From positions 62,001 through 126,000 of the forward strand of contig NVXG01000001.1 of NCBI GenBank assembly GCA_002733805.1: a stretch of DNA of 64,000 nucleotides. Direction: 5' to 3'. Positions within the stretch are counted from its first letter, which is position 1. Every line of letters starts with the position of its first letter. A program made the translations under genes and the position numbers. Shown here in pieces: positions 36,152 to 45,056 of this stretch. The notes under the pieces are model-generated. The model was given only the letters and a program-made list of their open reading frames with translations, was not told where the DNA came from and ran no database searches. The stretch is from Robiginitomaculum sp. Lineage in GTDB: Bacteria; Pseudomonadota; Alphaproteobacteria; Caulobacterales; Maricaulaceae.

Positions 36152-37519
36152 TTATTTCCCGATGCAAAAGCCGTTGAAAATTTCATCTAGGATTTGTTCT
36201 GAATGGACCCGACCCACCAGATAACCAAGGCTTTGGCTAGCGTCTCGCAAATGCTCTGCCACCAACTCAGGCATGGCCCCGTCTGGTTTGGTCAGCTCGT
36301 TTCGCGCCGCTTGCACGGCCTGTTCAGCCCGCCCTACCGCATCAATATGACGCGCCCGGGTCAAAACTGGCACTTCACTCTTGCCCAGGGTTTGGGTGAC
36401 CCGCGTTTCGATCTGCAACAAGACCTGTTCCAACCCGGTCCCCGTTTTGGCAGAAACGTTTAATTCATCCGTTTTTTCGCCTTGTTGTGCTGGTTTTGGG
36501 TCAAGCAGCAGGTCGGTTTTCGTTCGCAAAAACAGATCTCCTTCCTGGGCTAAGGACAAGAACTCGCGCCCGGCAGCTTTGTCTGATTTTGATCCGTCGT
36601 TGAGAAACAGGCGTAAATCGGCCCGCTCTGCTAGTTTTTTTGCGCGGCGGATGCCCTCGATTTCGATTTTGTCTGTCGATGGGCGCAATCCGGCACTATC
36701 GGCAATGGTCACCAAAAACCCGCCAATTTGCAGTTGCACCTCGACAATATCCCGTGTGGTCCCGGGTTCTGCGGAGACAATTGCCCGCTCCTCCCCGGCC
36801 AGTGCGTTCAACAAGGTTGATTTTCCGGCATTTACCGGGCCCAACAGCGCAATCAAATAACCATCTCGAACCTTGGTGCCTCGGTTCGCTTGCTGCAAAT
36901 TGGCCAACAACAAGCTTTGCAATTCTGCCAGTCCCGGCTCTGTTTGCCCCACCAATGATCCACTAACGTCTTCTTCATCCGGAAAATCTATCTCTGCTTC
37001 GATGCGGGCCAAGGCGGCCAATAACAGGCTGCGCCAGATCTCGACTTGTTGGCTTAGCTCGCCGCCCATTTGCCCCAAGGCCTGTTGCCGTTGCGCGTCG
37101 GTACGGGAATCAATTAAATCGGCCAGCCCTTCTGCTTCCAACAGGTCCAATCGATTATTGTCAAAGGCGCGGCGCGTGAACTCGCCCGGCTCTGCTGATC
37201 GTAACCCGAGATCGAGCAGACAGCTCGACACCGCATCCAACACCGCCATTGAACCGTGACAATGAAGCTCAACCACGTCCTCGCCGGTGAAGCTGTTCGG
37301 TCCGGCAAAATAAAGCACCAAAGCCTGATCAAGCTGTTCTTTCGTTTGCGGGTTGGTCAACCAGCGCAAATGGGTCTTTCTCGGAACCAGTTCTTTCCCA
37401 TCCATCAAGCGGTTTGCTGCGCCAAGCGCTTGATCGCCAGACAGGCGTAATACCGCAATTCCAGCGCTGCCACGGGCGCTAGACAAAGCAAAAATTGTGT
37501 CTGTTTCTTGTTTATGCAT
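36152..37519 (-). CDS. mnmE: tRNA modification GTPase MnmE
   Basis: A 455-residue GTPase (TrmE) that partners MnmG in U34 modification. The N-terminal folate-binding domain opens with DTIFALSSARGSAGIAVLRLSG and contains NSFTGEDVVELHCHGS. The inserted G domain has the P-loop LLGPVNAGKSTLLN (about 220), G2 region PGTTRDIVE, and G3 DSAGLR. The protein ends in the obligatory C-terminal FCIGK, whose Cys is catalytic. G1 reads GPVNAGKS rather than the usual GxPNxGKS, a mild variation. ATG 37519; the divergent phosphodiesterase gene begins 110 bp away. Confidence 0.96.
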   Translation of the reverse strand: MHKQETDTIFALSSARGSAGIAVLRLSGDQALGAANRLMDGKELVPRKTHLRWLTNPQTKEQLDQALVLYFAGPNSFTGEDVVELHCHGSMAVLDAVSSCLLDLGLRSAEPGEFTRRAFDNNRLDLLEAEGLADLIDSRTDAQRQQALGQMGGELSQQVEIWRSLLLAALARIEAEIDFPDEEDVSGSLVGQTEPGLAELQSLLLANLQQANRGTKVRDGYLIALLGPVNAGKSTLLNALAGEERAIVSAEPGTTRDIVEVQLQIGGFLVTIADSAGLRPSTDKIEIEGIRRAKKLAERADLRLFLNDGSKSDKAAGREFLSLAQEGDLFLRTKTDLLLDPKPAQQGEKTDELNVSAKTGTGLEQVLLQIETRVTQTLGKSEVPVLTRARHIDAVGRAEQAVQAARNELTKPDGAMPELVAEHLRDASQSLGYLVGRVHSEQILDEIFNGFCIGK

Positions 37520-37628
37520 GGCGGGTTTCCTGAGGGTTCACTCATTGCCTATTTACCGCTGCCAAGCAATTGCCTATGCCAGTGCCTGCCTGCTTTTCTT
37601 CCATTTGTCCGTATCGGAAAAACCCGCC

Positions 37629-38552
37629 ATGGTCTATTTTAAGTTTCTGCCCGCCTTGGTCCTCTTGCTTAGCGCGTGTTCGCCACAACCAGAAGCGCCG
37701 GTTGAAACACCAATCAAGTCTCCAGTCGATCTGGCTGGGTTTTTTGATTGTGTGCGCGAAGAAGGTCGGGTGTTGATCAGCGCCCATCGCGGTGGGCCAA
37801 TTGGTGACTACCCCGAAAATGCCATTGAGACTTTCGCCCATAATGTGGCAGCTGGTCCGGTCCTGCTCGAAGTAGATGTGCGCCAATCCACTGATGGCGT
37901 TTTATTTTTGTATCACGACGATGATTTGGGGCGCGCCTCCACCGGCTCTGGTCCGGTCAGCGGTTTGAGCTGGGCTGAATTATCCCGCTCTCGGTTGTTA
38001 GATGTAAATGGCCAACAAACAGATTTTTCAATTCCGACGCTGGAAGCCGCCTTGCTTTGGGCGAAAGACAAACCGGCTATTTTGCAACTCGATATTAAGC
38101 CGGGCGCTCCGTATCAGGACGTTACTGCTCTGCTGCGCCAGACCGGCATGACCGGACAAATTGTCATGATCTCCTATAGCGCCGCCCAAGCCCGAGCTTT
38201 TCACAACCTGGCCCCTTCCGCGATGCTTTCGATCTCGGCTGGTTCCGGCGCGGCATTGGATCAGTTGTTGCAAGAAGGGTTTCCAGCCGATCGGGCTTTG
38301 GGCTGGATGGGCATTGGCACACCGGAAGCAGGCCGCGTTCAACATTTATCTGCGCTGGGCATCGAGCCAATCGTGGCTAGCATGGGCGCGCTGGATCGCA
38401 GATTAGCCTCCAGCAATTCAGATGATGAATATGTCCAATTTATCGGACCAGAGGCGGTCATTCTGGCTACGGACCGAACGTTCGCGGTTCGTGCCGCCTT
38501 GCAGCGCGATGATGGACTTCTGGACGTATGTCCGTTTCCAGTTGGCAATTAG
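37629..38552 (+). CDS. Lipoprotein glycerophosphodiester phosphodiesterase
   Basis: A 307-residue GDPD-family enzyme with an N-terminal lipoprotein signal: MVYFKFLPALVLLLSACSP with the lipobox Cys at about 17. The catalytic domain begins with ISAHRGGPIGDYPENAIETF (catalytic His, Arg and the Glu of PENA), followed by LLEVDVRQSTDGVLFLYHDD with Glu/Asp metal ligands and the second His. This family splits glycerophosphodiesters into glycerol-3-phosphate and an alcohol. The lipid anchor suggests a periplasmic membrane location. Start ATG 37629 was chosen for the signal peptide; the frame stays open into the mnmE promoter region. Confidence 0.9.
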   Translation: MVYFKFLPALVLLLSACSPQPEAPVETPIKSPVDLAGFFDCVREEGRVLISAHRGGPIGDYPENAIETFAHNVAAGPVLLEVDVRQSTDGVLFLYHDDDLGRASTGSGPVSGLSWAELSRSRLLDVNGQQTDFSIPTLEAALLWAKDKPAILQLDIKPGAPYQDVTALLRQTGMTGQIVMISYSAAQARAFHNLAPSAMLSISAGSGAALDQLLQEGFPADRALGWMGIGTPEAGRVQHLSALGIEPIVASMGALDRRLASSNSDDEYVQFIGPEAVILATDRTFAVRAALQRDDGLLDVCPFPVGN

Positions 38553-38561
38553 TTCATTAAA

Positions 38562-39180
38562 TCAAAGAGATACAGCTTTTTGAAACGCATCTCGCGCCAA
38601 TAGTTTTTGCGCCCAAATGACGACATTTTCTGGTGCGTACTCTTCCAGCTTACCAACCAAGCTCAAACCATAGGCAATATAGCCCACTGAAATGTCGGCA
38701 ATGGTAAACTTGTCGGCTGCAATATAGGGGCGGGCTCCTAACTCGTTTCCCAATTGCTGCAACAACTTTTGCAAATTGTCTGCGGCCCAAGCCGGCCATA
38801 GCCTTGTTGCGATCCTTTTCTGGCAACAACATGGTGTGCCCAAAAAAGACAGACAGGTACATGCCAAACCCGGATTCGCCACCGTGCATCCATTGCAAAA
38901 ACCGACCATAATCCGGGTGATCTTCTGCAACCAGTAACTCTTTTCCGCCAAACTTGGTCGCAACAAATTCGAGAATTGCGGTGCTTTCCTGCATCAGGCT
39001 TCCACCGACTTCAATACTGGGAACTTTTTGCAGCGGGTTTATAGCGGCATATTCTGCGCCGCCAGTATCCCCCATTTTTAGGTCCACTTTCTTCAGGTCA
39101 TATTCCAGACCCATTTCTTCGAGCAGCCACAGAACCCGCAAACTGCGGGTATGGGTCGCATGGTATAGCTTGATGGTCAT
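38562..39180 (-). pseudogene. Glutathione S-transferase gene with one frameshift
   Basis: ATG 39180, preceded by GGGAGA, opens a GST with the thioredoxin-like N-domain (MTIKLYHATHTRSLRVLWLL, then INPLQKVPSIEVGG and the glutathione-binding QESTAILEF). This frame stays GST-like to about PEKDRNKAMA (position 38800) and then turns into nonsense. A second frame, one base further on, continues the C-domain seamlessly: WAADNLQKLLQQLGNELG, ADKFTIADISVGYIAYG and the end at 38562. One extra base (or a two-base loss) near 38795-38805 explains it. It may be a true recent pseudogene or a sequencing error. The intact protein would be about 205 residues. Confidence 0.8.
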
Positions 39181-39212
39181 GTTGGTTTCTCCCAAGGTCG
39201 GCTTGTGCTGGT

Positions 39213-40565
39213 TCAGGTGTTCATGCTGTCAAAGAATTCATCATTGGTTTTGGTCTGACGAAGTTTTTCCAGCAAGAACTCAATCGCATCAATGGTGCCC
39301 ATTGGGTTGATGATCCGGCGCAGGACAAAGGTCTTGGCCAATTGGTCTTTAGGAACAATCAGCTCTTCCTTGCGGGTGCCGGATTTGGTCACATCAATCG
39401 CCGGGAATACCCGTTTATCCGAGACCTTGCGATCCAGCACAATTTCGGAATTGCCGGTGCCCTTAAATTCTTCAAAGATCACTTCGTCCATCCGCGAGCC
39501 GGTATCAATCAATGCGGTCGAGATAATGGTCAGCGACCCGCCATGCTCGATGTTTCGCGCCGCCCCAAAAAACCTTTTGGGTCGCTGCAAGGCATTGGCA
39601 TCCACCCCGCCAGTCAACACTTTGCCCGATGAGGGCACCACGGTGTTATAGGCCCGGCCCAGTCGAGTAATTGAGTCGAGCAAAATTACCACATCATGGC
39701 CGTGTTCGACCAAGCGCTTGGCTTTCTCGATGACCATTTCAGCGATCTGCACATGGCGAGTTGGCGGCTCATCAAAGGTAGAGGCAATCACCTCGCCTTT
39801 TACGGTGCGTTGCATGTCGGTTACTTCTTCTGGCCGCTCATCGATCAACAACACGAACAAGAAGCATTCCGGATGGTTTTCGGCAATGGCAATGGCGATG
39901 TTTTGTAGCAGCACGGTTTTACCGGTACGCGGCGGCGCCACAATCAAGGCGCGCTGGCCTTTGCCCAAGGGCGCCACAATATCAATTACCCGACCCGAAC
40001 GGTCTTTTGCGGTTGGGTCTTTTCTTTCCATCAACATCCGTTCTTCTGGATATAACGGGGTCAGATTGTCAAAATGTACTTTGTGCCGGGTTTTTTCCGG
40101 GTCATCAAAGTTGATCTGCGTCACTTTCATCAGCGCAAAATAGCGCTCGCCATCCCGAGGCGAGCGAATTTCACCTTCCACGGTATCGCCGGTGCGAAGC
40201 GCCATTTTTTTGACTTGGGCCGGGCTGACATAAATATCGTCCGGGCCGGCCAGATAGTTGGCTTCTGGTGAGCGTAAAAACCCAAACCCATCCTGGGTCA
40301 CGTCCAATGTTCCCTGCCCGATGATCTCCACGCCGCATTCGGCCAGGTCCTTCAAAATGGCAAACATCATGTCTTGTTTGCGCATGGTTGAAGCGTTTTC
40401 AATTTCCAGCTTCTCAGCAAAGTCGAGCATTTCTTTGGGAGAGTTCTTTTTCAGCTCCTCGACCGTCATCCGAGTCAGCCCAAACGGCGCCTCATTGGTT
40501 TCATTTGCTTCTGCCGCTTCTGTAGATTCTGTGATTTCTATTTCTGGTGCTGTTTCGTCGCTCAT
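39213..40565 (-). CDS. rho: Transcription termination factor Rho
   Basis: A 450-residue hexameric RNA helicase. The N-terminal acidic Glu/Thr-rich stretch (about 1-30) is followed by the helix-extended-loop [21 protein letters not shown], the RNA-binding cold-shock-like fold ([20 protein letters not shown]), Walker [13 protein letters not shown] near 190 and [15 protein letters not shown] near 218. The P-loop region [11 protein letters not shown]-like [22 protein letters not shown] and the C-terminal [14 protein letters not shown] are conserved. I chose ATG 40565 ([10 protein letters not shown]). The rho-hemJ-hemH-hemE order is common around alphaproteobacterial origins. Confidence 0.97.
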   Translation of the reverse strand: MSDETAPEIEITESTEAAEANETNEAPFGLTRMTVEELKKNSPKEMLDFAEKLEIENASTMRKQDMMFAILKDLAECGVEIIGQGTLDVTQDGFGFLRSPEANYLAGPDDIYVSPAQVKKMALRTGDTVEGEIRSPRDGERYFALMKVTQINFDDPEKTRHKVHFDNLTPLYPEERMLMERKDPTAKDRSGRVIDIVAPLGKGQRALIVAPPRTGKTVLLQNIAIAIAENHPECFLFVLLIDERPEEVTDMQRTVKGEVIASTFDEPPTRHVQIAEMVIEKAKRLVEHGHDVVILLDSITRLGRAYNTVVPSSGKVLTGGVDANALQRPKRFFGAARNIEHGGSLTIISTALIDTGSRMDEVIFEEFKGTGNSEIVLDRKVSDKRVFPAIDVTKSGTRKEELIVPKDQLAKTFVLRRIINPMGTIDAIEFLLEKLRQTKTNDEFFDSMNT

Positions 40566-40738
40566 TGGTATTACCTTGATTGAAATGACCACAAGTCAGC
40601 CCGGCTGGTAATTATTACAGCCACGCGCAAACCAAGTGTTGGTCAGATTAAATTATATTGGGTTGGAGCCAGACAAAGCCAGTTCCGAAAAGAAGGGAGG
40701 CCACGAAAACCATAACAAACCCTATGCGTCAAGCATCT

Positions 40739-41197
40739 TTACAGGAAAACCACGGCAGTTATTACGATCACAATCGCCAGTACCGCCGGTACTTCGTTCA
40801 TCATTCGCCAAAACCGTTCGCTGTGCGGGCGGGTATCCACAGCAAATTTGCGCTGTTGCCGTAAGTAAAACTCATGAATGCCGGTCATGACCAACACCAA
40901 TATGAGTTTAAGGATCCAAGCAGGCTGCATAAAAACATCCATCGTCCCGGCGCGCGCCGTCACGCTGGTCAGTAACAAAAGACCAAAAACCCACGTCATC
41001 AAGCCGGCCGGGTTCATAATAATTCGAACCAGACGTCCCTGTTGTTCAATCAGGGCTTTTGCGGCTTTTGATCCAAGTTTGGTTTGAAACTGATAGACAA
41101 ACTGCCGGGGTAAAAACAGCAAAGCCGCCATCCAGAAAATCACAAAAATGATATGCCCGGCTCGCCACCAATCATAGTGTTCGGCAATTAAATTCAT
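40739..41197 (-). CDS. hemJ: Protoporphyrinogen oxidase HemJ
   Basis: A 152-residue membrane protein with four helices, of the HemJ (UPF0093) family, which oxidises protoporphyrinogen IX to protoporphyrin IX. Family marks are YDWWRAGHIIFVIFWMAALLFLPR with a conserved His near 15, RIIMNPAGLMTWVFGLLL, PAWILKLILVLVMTGIHEFY and the C-terminal RFWRMMNEVPAVLAI. It is adjacent to hemH (the last base of hemH's stop and this gene's start coincide within one base), so the two act in sequence: HemJ makes the substrate of HemH. Confidence 0.94.
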   Translation of the reverse strand: MNLIAEHYDWWRAGHIIFVIFWMAALLFLPRQFVYQFQTKLGSKAAKALIEQQGRLVRIIMNPAGLMTWVFGLLLLTSVTARAGTMDVFMQPAWILKLILVLVMTGIHEFYLRQQRKFAVDTRPHSERFWRMMNEVPAVLAIVIVITAVVFL

Positions 41198-42177
41198 TAT
41201 ACAGACCCCTGCAACGCGATTTGCACCTGTTCGGCCAAGGCCTCGATAAATCGCTCATTGGTTCGCAAGGTTGGCACCCGTAAATATATCTCTATTCCAG
41301 CCTGAATGGCCAGTTCGGCACATTCAATATCCAGCTCAACCCGCGTTTCAATATGTTCGGAAACAAAAGCGATTGGCACAACTAGCAGGTTTTTGTTGTC
41401 CCGCCCTGCCCGGGCAATTTCATCAATCATGTTCGGACCAATCCATTTTAGCGGGCCAACCCGGCTTTGATAGCATATCTGACAATCTTGTAGATCGTCC
41501 GGCAATTTCGGGATAATTTTTGCAACGCTGGCTTCGATCTGGGATTGGTATGGATCGCCTGCCGCAATGTTTTTTTCCGGCAAGCCATGGGCGCTAAACA
41601 ACACCCGGATATTTTGCGGGCTGTTTGCCTGTTTCCAAGTTTGCAGGATTTGCTCTACATGGGCTTTGATAAAGGTTTTGCTGGTTGGGTAGCTTTCAAT
41701 AGAAAAGGTTTTCCAATTGTCTTTTCGAGCTCTTCTTACCCATTCTCCCAAGGAAGATCCGGATGTGGTATGAGAATATTGCGGGTAGAGCGGTAATAAA
41801 ACAACCTGATCCGGCATGAAATCGCGCGCTTTTTCAATAGCTTGACTGGTACTTGGTTGTGAGTAACGCATGGCGGTTACACACAAAAACTTGTCGTTCT
41901 GGTTTTGCTGGTTCAGCATTTTTTCTAATGCAGCGCGTTGGTTTTCTGTCTCACCCATCAACGGTGATCCACCCCCCAGAAGCTGATAATTAGCCTGTGC
42001 TGGTTTTTCGCGGCGGCGGCTGATCCATTCAGCCAACAGATGGCGCAACCCAAAAGGCAGGTTCATGATCGCTGGGTCTGCAAACAGATTTCGTAAAAAG
42101 GAACGTACCGATGCTTGATCCTTTGGACCACCCATATTGAACAAAACGACAGTTGTTTTTTGACCTGTACCCGGCAT
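41197..42177 (-). CDS. hemH: Ferrochelatase
   Basis: A 326-residue enzyme that inserts Fe2+ into protoporphyrin IX, the last step of heme synthesis. Typical blocks are VVLFNMGGPKDQASVRSFLRN at the beginning, LPLYPQYSHTTSGS near 130, the catalytic His in VLFSAHGLPEKNI, and the later VVPIAFVSEHIETRVELDIE with the second His/Glu. The start may be ATG 42177 or TTG 42186; the latter would overlap the hemE stop (TTGA) and would be coupled to it. ATG is given here. Confidence 0.95.
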   Translation of the reverse strand: MPGTGQKTTVVLFNMGGPKDQASVRSFLRNLFADPAIMNLPFGLRHLLAEWISRRREKPAQANYQLLGGGSPLMGETENQRAALEKMLNQQNQNDKFLCVTAMRYSQPSTSQAIEKARDFMPDQVVLLPLYPQYSHTTSGSSLGEWVRRARKDNWKTFSIESYPTSKTFIKAHVEQILQTWKQANSPQNIRVLFSAHGLPEKNIAAGDPYQSQIEASVAKIIPKLPDDLQDCQICYQSRVGPLKWIGPNMIDEIARAGRDNKNLLVVPIAFVSEHIETRVELDIECAELAIQAGIEIYLRVPTLRTNERFIEALAEQVQIALQGSV

Positions 42178-42182
42178 CTGGC

Positions 42183-43211
42183 TCAATGGCCCTGCACGGC
42201 TTTGACCAAGCGTTCCATATGGGCAATCGGGGTTAGTGGGGTTATACCATGGCCCAAATTAAATACATGCGGCCGGCCAGAAAAATCCTCTATGATCCGC
42301 TCAATTTCAATTTCCAGTTCGGCTGTTCCTGCACAGAGAAGCGCATTGTCCAAATTTCCTTGTACCGGGAAGTTGTCTGGCAAAAGCTGATCGACACTTT
42401 GTCCGGTTTGGCTTTGATCCAACCCAATAGCTGTGCAGCCAGTCTCGGCAACATATGGTTTGATCAGGCTACCACATCCGCGTGGAAACCCTATAATCGG
42501 GCAAGTTATCCCCTGCTCGCGCAATGCGTTAATGATCCGCCGGGTTGGGGTGATAATCACTCGTTCAAATAGAGCCGGCGGTAAATTATCAGCCCAGGAA
42601 TCAAATAATTTTAGCACTTGAGCGCCAGCTTTTACCTGCATAATCAGATATTCGACCGTTGCCTGTTCGATCAGGCGCAGTAAGACATCAAAGCTTTCTG
42701 GATTTTCCCAAGCCCACAACCGGGTATTCCACTTATCCCGGCTGCCCTGCCCCTCAACCATGTAGGTCGCGACCGTCCATGGTGAGCCGGCAAATCCAAT
42801 CAAGGCGGTTTCTGGGTCCAGTTCCGCCCGAACCCGACTAACGGTTTCTCCGATATTGGCCAGTTTTTCCAATGACCAAGCTTGGCGATAGCGATCAAGA
42901 TTATCACCAGGTGACACCGGATCCAGTTTAGGACCTTCGCCGGGCACAAACCGCAAGTTCATTCCAAAAGCCATTGGAATTAACAGGATATCAGCAAACA
43001 AAATTGCCGCATCCAGATTAAACCGGCGCAAGGGTTGTAACGTGGCTTCGGCTGCCATTTCCGGGTTTAAGCAAAAGCCGACAAAATCTTTGGCTTGTGT
43101 CCGCAGTTCTCTATATTCAGGAAGGTAGCGACCTGCTTGTCGCATGATCCAGACCGGAGGCCTTGGCAGACAAGCCCCTTCGAGGGTTTTTACCAGCTTT
43201 GTTCGAGGCAA
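42183..43211 (-). CDS. hemE: Uroporphyrinogen decarboxylase
   Basis: A 342-residue enzyme that decarboxylates the four acetate groups of uroporphyrinogen III. It has the diagnostic PPVWIMRQAGRYLPEYRELR (about 17-36), the pocket sequence ILFADILLIPMAFGMNL with the catalytic Asp, and FAGSPWTVATYMVEGQGS. The best start is TTG 43211, preceded by AAGGAAT at a good distance, since no ATG fits before the conserved N-terminus. hemE next to the origin is known from Caulobacter and Rickettsia. The gene leads leftward into hemH and hemJ, overlapping at each junction. Confidence 0.96.
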   Translation of the reverse strand: MPRTKLVKTLEGACLPRPPVWIMRQAGRYLPEYRELRTQAKDFVGFCLNPEMAAEATLQPLRRFNLDAAILFADILLIPMAFGMNLRFVPGEGPKLDPVSPGDNLDRYRQAWSLEKLANIGETVSRVRAELDPETALIGFAGSPWTVATYMVEGQGSRDKWNTRLWAWENPESFDVLLRLIEQATVEYLIMQVKAGAQVLKLFDSWADNLPPALFERVIITPTRRIINALREQGITCPIIGFPRGCGSLIKPYVAETGCTAIGLDQSQTGQSVDQLLPDNFPVQGNLDNALLCAGTAELEIEIERIIEDFSGRPHVFNLGHGITPLTPIAHMERLVKAVQGH

Positions 43212-43311
43212 AGGATTATTCCTTTTAAAGAAATTTATATATTAAGATTGTTTAGATTGTAGTAAGCGTGTCAAATTTGGTGATAACTATTTTATACCAA
43301 TCTATGCTGGG

Positions 43312-43320
43312 TTATCCACA
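43312..43320 (+). promoter_or_regulatory. DnaA box (perfect consensus TTATCCACA)
   Basis: Exact match to the strong DnaA-binding 9-mer, in the hemE-ppsR gap. Confidence 0.85.
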
Positions 43321-43323
43321 ACA

Positions 43324-43332
43324 TTTTCCACA
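43324..43332 (+). promoter_or_regulatory. DnaA box variant TTTTCCACA
   Basis: One mismatch from consensus. It lies three bases after the perfect box, in the same orientation. Confidence 0.65.
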
Positions 43333-43451
43333 ACTTACATAGCAAAGACACAAAAGTTTTTGGAAAAATGCTCGCCATTTCAGATGGATAGAAAGAGTAT
43401 TTTTACTCTGGTGTTTTATCACCAGTTAAAACTCTTTCTCTCGATTTTGCA

Positions 43452-43460
43452 TGTGGATCA
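43452..43460 (-). promoter_or_regulatory. DnaA box variant TGATCCACA
   Basis: TGTGGATCA on the plus strand. Its complement TGATCCACA equals the G-box type of moderate DnaA site described at the Caulobacter origin. Confidence 0.65.
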
Positions 43461-43467
43461 AAAAGGC

Positions 43468-43476
43468 TGTGGAAAA
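43468..43476 (-). promoter_or_regulatory. DnaA box variant TTTTCCACA, inverted
   Basis: TGTGGAAAA on the plus strand. It mirrors the 43324 site, making two box pairs that face each other. Confidence 0.6.
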
Positions 43477-43550
43477 GCAAGGGAAAGTAGATCACACTCG
43501 GTGTGGTCTTTTGACACGCCGGAAAAACGCCATGAATTGTTCTGATTTTG

Positions 43551-43565
43551 TTAACACTTTATTAA
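43551..43565 (+). promoter_or_regulatory. CtrA-binding box (TTAA-N7-TTAA)
   Basis: TTAA at 43551, seven bases, then TTAA at 43562 form the exact CtrA recognition motif. At Caulobacter Cori, CtrA bound at such sites blocks initiation. It lies about 60 bp upstream of ppsR, so it could also act on that promoter. Confidence 0.75.
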
Positions 43566-43623
43566 CACTTTTTGCACGGTCAAACTGGGCTATTCAGCCT
43601 CGGGTTTCGCCCCGGATTTATCA

Positions 43624-44460
43624 ATGACCCGACCCGATAAACTTGGATTATTCTTGCATGTTCATCTGGTTTCGGATTCAACCGGCGAAACCTTGGCCGG
43701 GGTTATGAAAGCCACCTGCGCCCAATTTTCCAACCTGATTCCGATTGAACACATGCACACCATGGTTCGATCTGAACGGCAGATGGATCAGGTCTTGGCC
43801 AGTATGGAACGGGCCCCCGGTCTGGTCATGTTCACGATGGTCAGCATGTCCTTGCGGGACCATCTGTTGGAATGGTGCGCCAGAAACTCTGTGCCGTGCA
43901 TGGATGTGCTGGACCCACTGTTGAAAACCATGAGCCAATATCTCGGCACGCCGATTATTCACGAAACCGGAGCCCAACACGCGCGCGATGACAGTTATTA
44001 CCGGCGGATTGATGCTTTGAATTATGCAACAACCAATGATGACGGGCAGTTGGGTTCGCGGCTCGATAATGCGGATGTAATCCTGCTCGGGGTCAGCCGG
44101 ACCTCGAAAACACCCACTTGTGTCTACCTGGCTAATCGCGGCGTAAAAGCCGCTAATATACCGGTGGTTCCCGGCTTGCCCTTGCCTGATGAGCTGCAGC
44201 GCAAAAACGGTCCCTTGGTGATTGGCCTGACGGTTAGTCCAAAACGACTGGTCCAAATCCGCCGAAATCGCTTACTTTCCTTGAATGAAGAGCACACAAC
44301 TTCCTATATCGACGAGGCAGAGGTTCGAAAAGAAGTGGTTAATGCCAAAAGACTCTATGCCCGGCACCATTGGCCAGTGATTGATGTAACCCGGCGATCC
44401 ATTGAGGAAACCGCCGCCAAAATCCTGTCTTTATTGCAAGAGCGCGGCGAAAGCGAATAG
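43624..44460 (+). CDS. ppsR: Pyruvate, phosphate dikinase/PEP synthase regulatory protein (DUF299)
   Basis: A 278-residue bifunctional serine/threonine kinase-pyrophosphorylase of the DUF299 family, which switches PPDK or PEP synthase off and on by ADP-dependent phosphorylation and Pi-dependent removal. Features are LHVHLVSDSTGETLAGV at the N-terminus, RIDALNYATTNDDGQ, the P-loop LLGVSRTSKTPTCVYLANRG near 153, and VIGLTVSPKRLVQIRRNRL. It is the homologue of the gene called RP001 next to the Caulobacter origin. ATG 43624. maf follows after 2 bp. Confidence 0.94.
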   Translation: MTRPDKLGLFLHVHLVSDSTGETLAGVMKATCAQFSNLIPIEHMHTMVRSERQMDQVLASMERAPGLVMFTMVSMSLRDHLLEWCARNSVPCMDVLDPLLKTMSQYLGTPIIHETGAQHARDDSYYRRIDALNYATTNDDGQLGSRLDNADVILLGVSRTSKTPTCVYLANRGVKAANIPVVPGLPLPDELQRKNGPLVIGLTVSPKRLVQIRRNRLLSLNEEHTTSYIDEAEVRKEVVNAKRLYARHHWPVIDVTRRSIEETAAKILSLLQERGESE

Positions 44461-44462
44461 AG

Positions 44463-45056
44463 ATGCAAACTAGTCCGCTCGTTCTGGCCTCAACCAGCCA
44501 AATTCGCCAAAGCTTGTTACGCAATGCCGGTCTGAAGTTTCAGATCTGCCAGCCACAGGTCGACGAAGAACAGCTCAAAGACCAAAATCCTGACCTAACC
44601 CCACTTGAACTGGCCAGTCTTCTGGCGCGGGCTAAAGCATTAGCCGTAACAGCCCCTGCGAAAACCTTGGTCATCGGGGCCGATCAGGTTTTGGAGCTGG
44701 ATGGGCGCTCGCTAGATAAAGTGTCAAGTATGGCGCTGGCCCGGACCCGTCTTTTGCAATTGCGGGGTCGCAAGCATTATCTGGTTGGGGCGGTTGTGTT
44801 GGCCAAAGACAGCAAAATCATCTGGGAACAGGACCACCGCTCCCAATTACAGATGCGAGACTTTTCGGACTACGCTTTGGAAGCATATTTAGAGCAAGCC
44901 GGGGAGCGGATTTTAGCCAGTGTCGGTTGTTACGAATTGGAAAAAGAAGGCATTGGCTTGTTTGATGCGGTTGGGCCGGATCACTTCGCGATGCTGGGAC
45001 TGGCCTTGCTTCCGGTATTGGACGCATTGCGAACCTATGGAGGGTTGCGATCATGA
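44463..45056 (+). CDS. maf: Maf-family nucleotide pyrophosphatase
   Basis: A 197-residue Maf/YhdE-type protein, which hydrolyses non-canonical nucleoside triphosphates. The start LVLASTSQIRQSLLRNAGLKF corresponds to the family's LASxSpRR motif, here with Gln-Ile in place of Pro-Arg. It also has LVIGADQVLELDGR and the catalytic-type GCYELEKEGIGLFDAVGPDHF. It is the second gene of a rightward operon ppsR-maf-aroE-coaE-dnaQ, with 2 bp before and a 4-bp overlap after it. Confidence 0.9.
   Translation: MQTSPLVLASTSQIRQSLLRNAGLKFQICQPQVDEEQLKDQNPDLTPLELASLLARAKALAVTAPAKTLVIGADQVLELDGRSLDKVSSMALARTRLLQLRGRKHYLVGAVVLAKDSKIIWEQDHRSQLQMRDFSDYALEAYLEQAGERILASVGCYELEKEGIGLFDAVGPDHFAMLGLALLPVLDALRTYGGLRS

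Larger units (their letters stand above)
43212..43623. other. Putative chromosome replication origin (oriC)
   Basis: A 412-bp non-coding gap between divergent hemE and ppsR, as in the Caulobacter Cori locus. It contains four DnaA-box-like 9-mers (two in each orientation), an AT-rich hemE-side segment (43220-43300) that could unwind, and a perfect CtrA box at the right end. No ORF here is credible. Confidence 0.8.

Noticed and set aside
38562-38966. Separate small gene covering the GST C-domain
   Set aside because: It lacks a plausible start and continues exactly where the upstream GST frame breaks, so one frameshifted gene is the simpler reading.
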